From assembly GCA_965213935.1 (NCBI GenBank), contig CBDCAO010000012.1, forward strand, positions 1,984,001 through 2,048,000: a stretch of 64,000 nt of DNA, in the 5' to 3' direction. The position numbers were made by a program, and so were the translations under genes. Under the pieces are notes generated by a model that saw only the letters and a list, made by a program, of their open reading frames with translations, was not told where the DNA came from and ran no database searches. This DNA comes from Bin52 sp965213935. GTDB lineage: Bacteria; Pseudomonadota; Alphaproteobacteria; Thalassobaculales; Thalassobaculaceae. Below are positions 62,979 to 64,000 of the stretch, one piece after another. The stretch's first letter is position 1, and every line of letters begins with the position of its first letter.

Positions 62979-63064
62979 GGCCCGGGATCCCGGTTGGTTT
63001 CTGGACAAGCTCCCGACCTGCTGATAATGCCGATACCGGGGACCATCGGGAGAAGGGCGTTTTC

Positions 63065-64000
63065 ATGGCGACACGAAAACCTGTTGTCATCGTGACGCGT
63101 AAACTGCCGGACCCCATCGAGACCCGGATGATGGAGCTTTTCGACGTCCGTCTCAACCTGTCGGACGCGCCGTTCCGGACCGAAGAGCTGGCGGCGGCGC
63201 TGCGCGAGGCCGATGTCCTGATCCCCACCGTGACCGACCGCATCGACGCAGGGCTGCTCGAGGCGGCCGGGCCGGGGCTGAAACTGATCGCCTCCTTTGG
63301 CACCGGGGTCGATCACATCGACGTTTCCGCGGCCCGCGCACGCGGCATTACCGTGACCAATACGCCCGGTGTTCTCACCGAGGACACCGCCGACATGACC
63401 ATGGCGCTCATCCTTGCGGTGCCTCGCCGCCTGGTCGAGGGAGAACGGCTGCTGCGTTCGGGGGACTGGGCCGGCTGGGGACCGACCCTCATGCTCGGGC
63501 ACCGGATCCACGGCAAGCGGCTGGGGATCGTCGGGATGGGCCGGATCGGCCAGGCGGTGGCCCGACGCGCGCGCGGGTTCGGCCTGTCGGTTCACTATCA
63601 CAACCGCAGGCGGCTTCACCCGGAGATAGAGGAGGAACTCGAGGCAACCTACTGGGACACCCTCGATCAGATGCTCTCGCGCATGGACATCATCTCGGTG
63701 AACTGCCCGCACACGCCGGCAACCTTCCACCTGATCTCGGCGCGCCGGCTGGCACTGATGCAACCCCATGCCTATATCGTCAACACCTCGCGCGGCGAAG
63801 TGATCGACGAGAGCGCCCTTGCCGCTGCGCTCGCGGCCCGCGACATCGCCGGTGCCGGACTGGATGTGTTCGAACACGAGCCGCTGGTCAGCCCTGAACT
63901 GCTCGAGTGCGACAATGTCGTGCTCATGCCGCATATGGGATCGGCGACCTACGAGGGGCGGATCGACATGGGCGAGAAGGTGATCGTCAACATCCGTGCC
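63065..64000 (+). CDS. D-isomer-specific 2-hydroxyacid dehydrogenase (partial, runs off the right edge)
   Basis: The first 312 codons are present and no stop is reached. The enzyme has the substrate domain (MATRKPVVIVTRKLPDPIET), the NAD motif GIVGMGRIGQAVARRARGFG, the catalytic Arg in VNTSRGEVID, and the catalytic His in LMPHMGSATYEGR. GGTFGTGVDHID-type residues (IASFGTGVDHIDVSAA) and the length suggest glyoxylate/hydroxypyruvate reductase. Only about ten C-terminal residues should be missing. It is divergent from the SH3 protein gene. Confidence 0.93.
   Translation, partial: MATRKPVVIVTRKLPDPIETRMMELFDVRLNLSDAPFRTEELAAALREADVLIPTVTDRIDAGLLEAAGPGLKLIASFGTGVDHIDVSAARARGITVTNTPGVLTEDTADMTMALILAVPRRLVEGERLLRSGDWAGWGPTLMLGHRIHGKRLGIVGMGRIGQAVARRARGFGLSVHYHNRRRLHPEIEEELEATYWDTLDQMLSRMDIISVNCPHTPATFHLISARRLALMQPHAYIVNTSRGEVIDESALAAALAARDIAGAGLDVFEHEPLVSPELLECDNVVLMPHMGSATYEGRIDMGEKVIVNIRA

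Overview
The window is GC-rich chromosomal DNA from a proteobacterium, most likely an alphaproteobacterium. The main evidence is the gene order mnmE - mnmG - rsmG - parA - parB with four perfect parS palindromes around it (43.4-49.6 kb), plus glnD, murJ, holA, bL31 and a full-length fused exporter/RiPP locus of proteobacterial style. The genus cannot be named from this stretch. The parS cluster suggests that this part of the chromosome lies near the replication origin.

Layout. 0-8.8 kb: housekeeping and metabolism (partial ABC exporter, bL31, a small heat-shock protein behind a sigma-32-like promoter, metY with an alpha/beta hydrolase, a PCuAC copper chaperone, 3-hydroxybutyrate dehydrogenase with a tartrate/isopropylmalate-type dehydrogenase, threonine aldolase, DNA polymerase III delta). 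8.9-13.1 kb: a four-gene spermidine/putrescine-type ABC importer with a Tat-type signal on its binding protein. It faces a two-gene hydantoinase/oxoprolinase pair (13.1-16.9 kb). 17.0-21.6 kb: a mobile-element nest, holding the C-terminal remnant of a flavin monooxygenase/halogenase-like gene, a decayed tnpB, a group II intron with its reverse transcriptase, a second tnpB broken by two frameshifts, and the tail of another truncated gene.

21.7-40.4 kb (possibly to 41.7 kb) is the outstanding region: a thiazole/oxazole-type RiPP cluster of the nitrile-hydratase-leader (NHLP) class. It encodes an 84-residue precursor that ends in GLCCCGI, a fused ThiF-like/YcaO cyclodehydratase, two class I methyltransferases and an unrecognised 375-residue protein. 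It also encodes a membrane AlkB-type di-iron hydroxylase fused to a degenerate GlnE-like nucleotidyltransferase, an NHLM-type export system (HlyD protein, C39 peptidase-ABC transporter, second ABC transporter) and an MMPL/RND pump. A FAD-linked oxidase lies convergently next to it. After cleavage at Ala-Gly the predicted core would be only LCCCGI, so the product may be a tiny tris-thiazole or trithiol peptide. A broken IS1595 transposase and a 52-bp relic of the RND gene inside the cluster show past rearrangement.

41.7-43.3 kb is a lower-GC, hairpin-rich accessory patch with one secreted protein of unknown function and an IS4 transposase fragment. 43.4-49.6 kb is the tRNA-modification/chromosome-partition block. 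50-57.5 kb carries an ABM-type monooxygenase, a SulP transporter, a GFA protein and a likely catabolic run (Rieske oxygenase, glutamine-synthetase-like ligase, dienelactone hydrolase, quinone oxidoreductase). 57.5-64 kb has murJ, glnD, a VOC protein, an SH3 protein and a 2-hydroxyacid dehydrogenase cut by the window edge.
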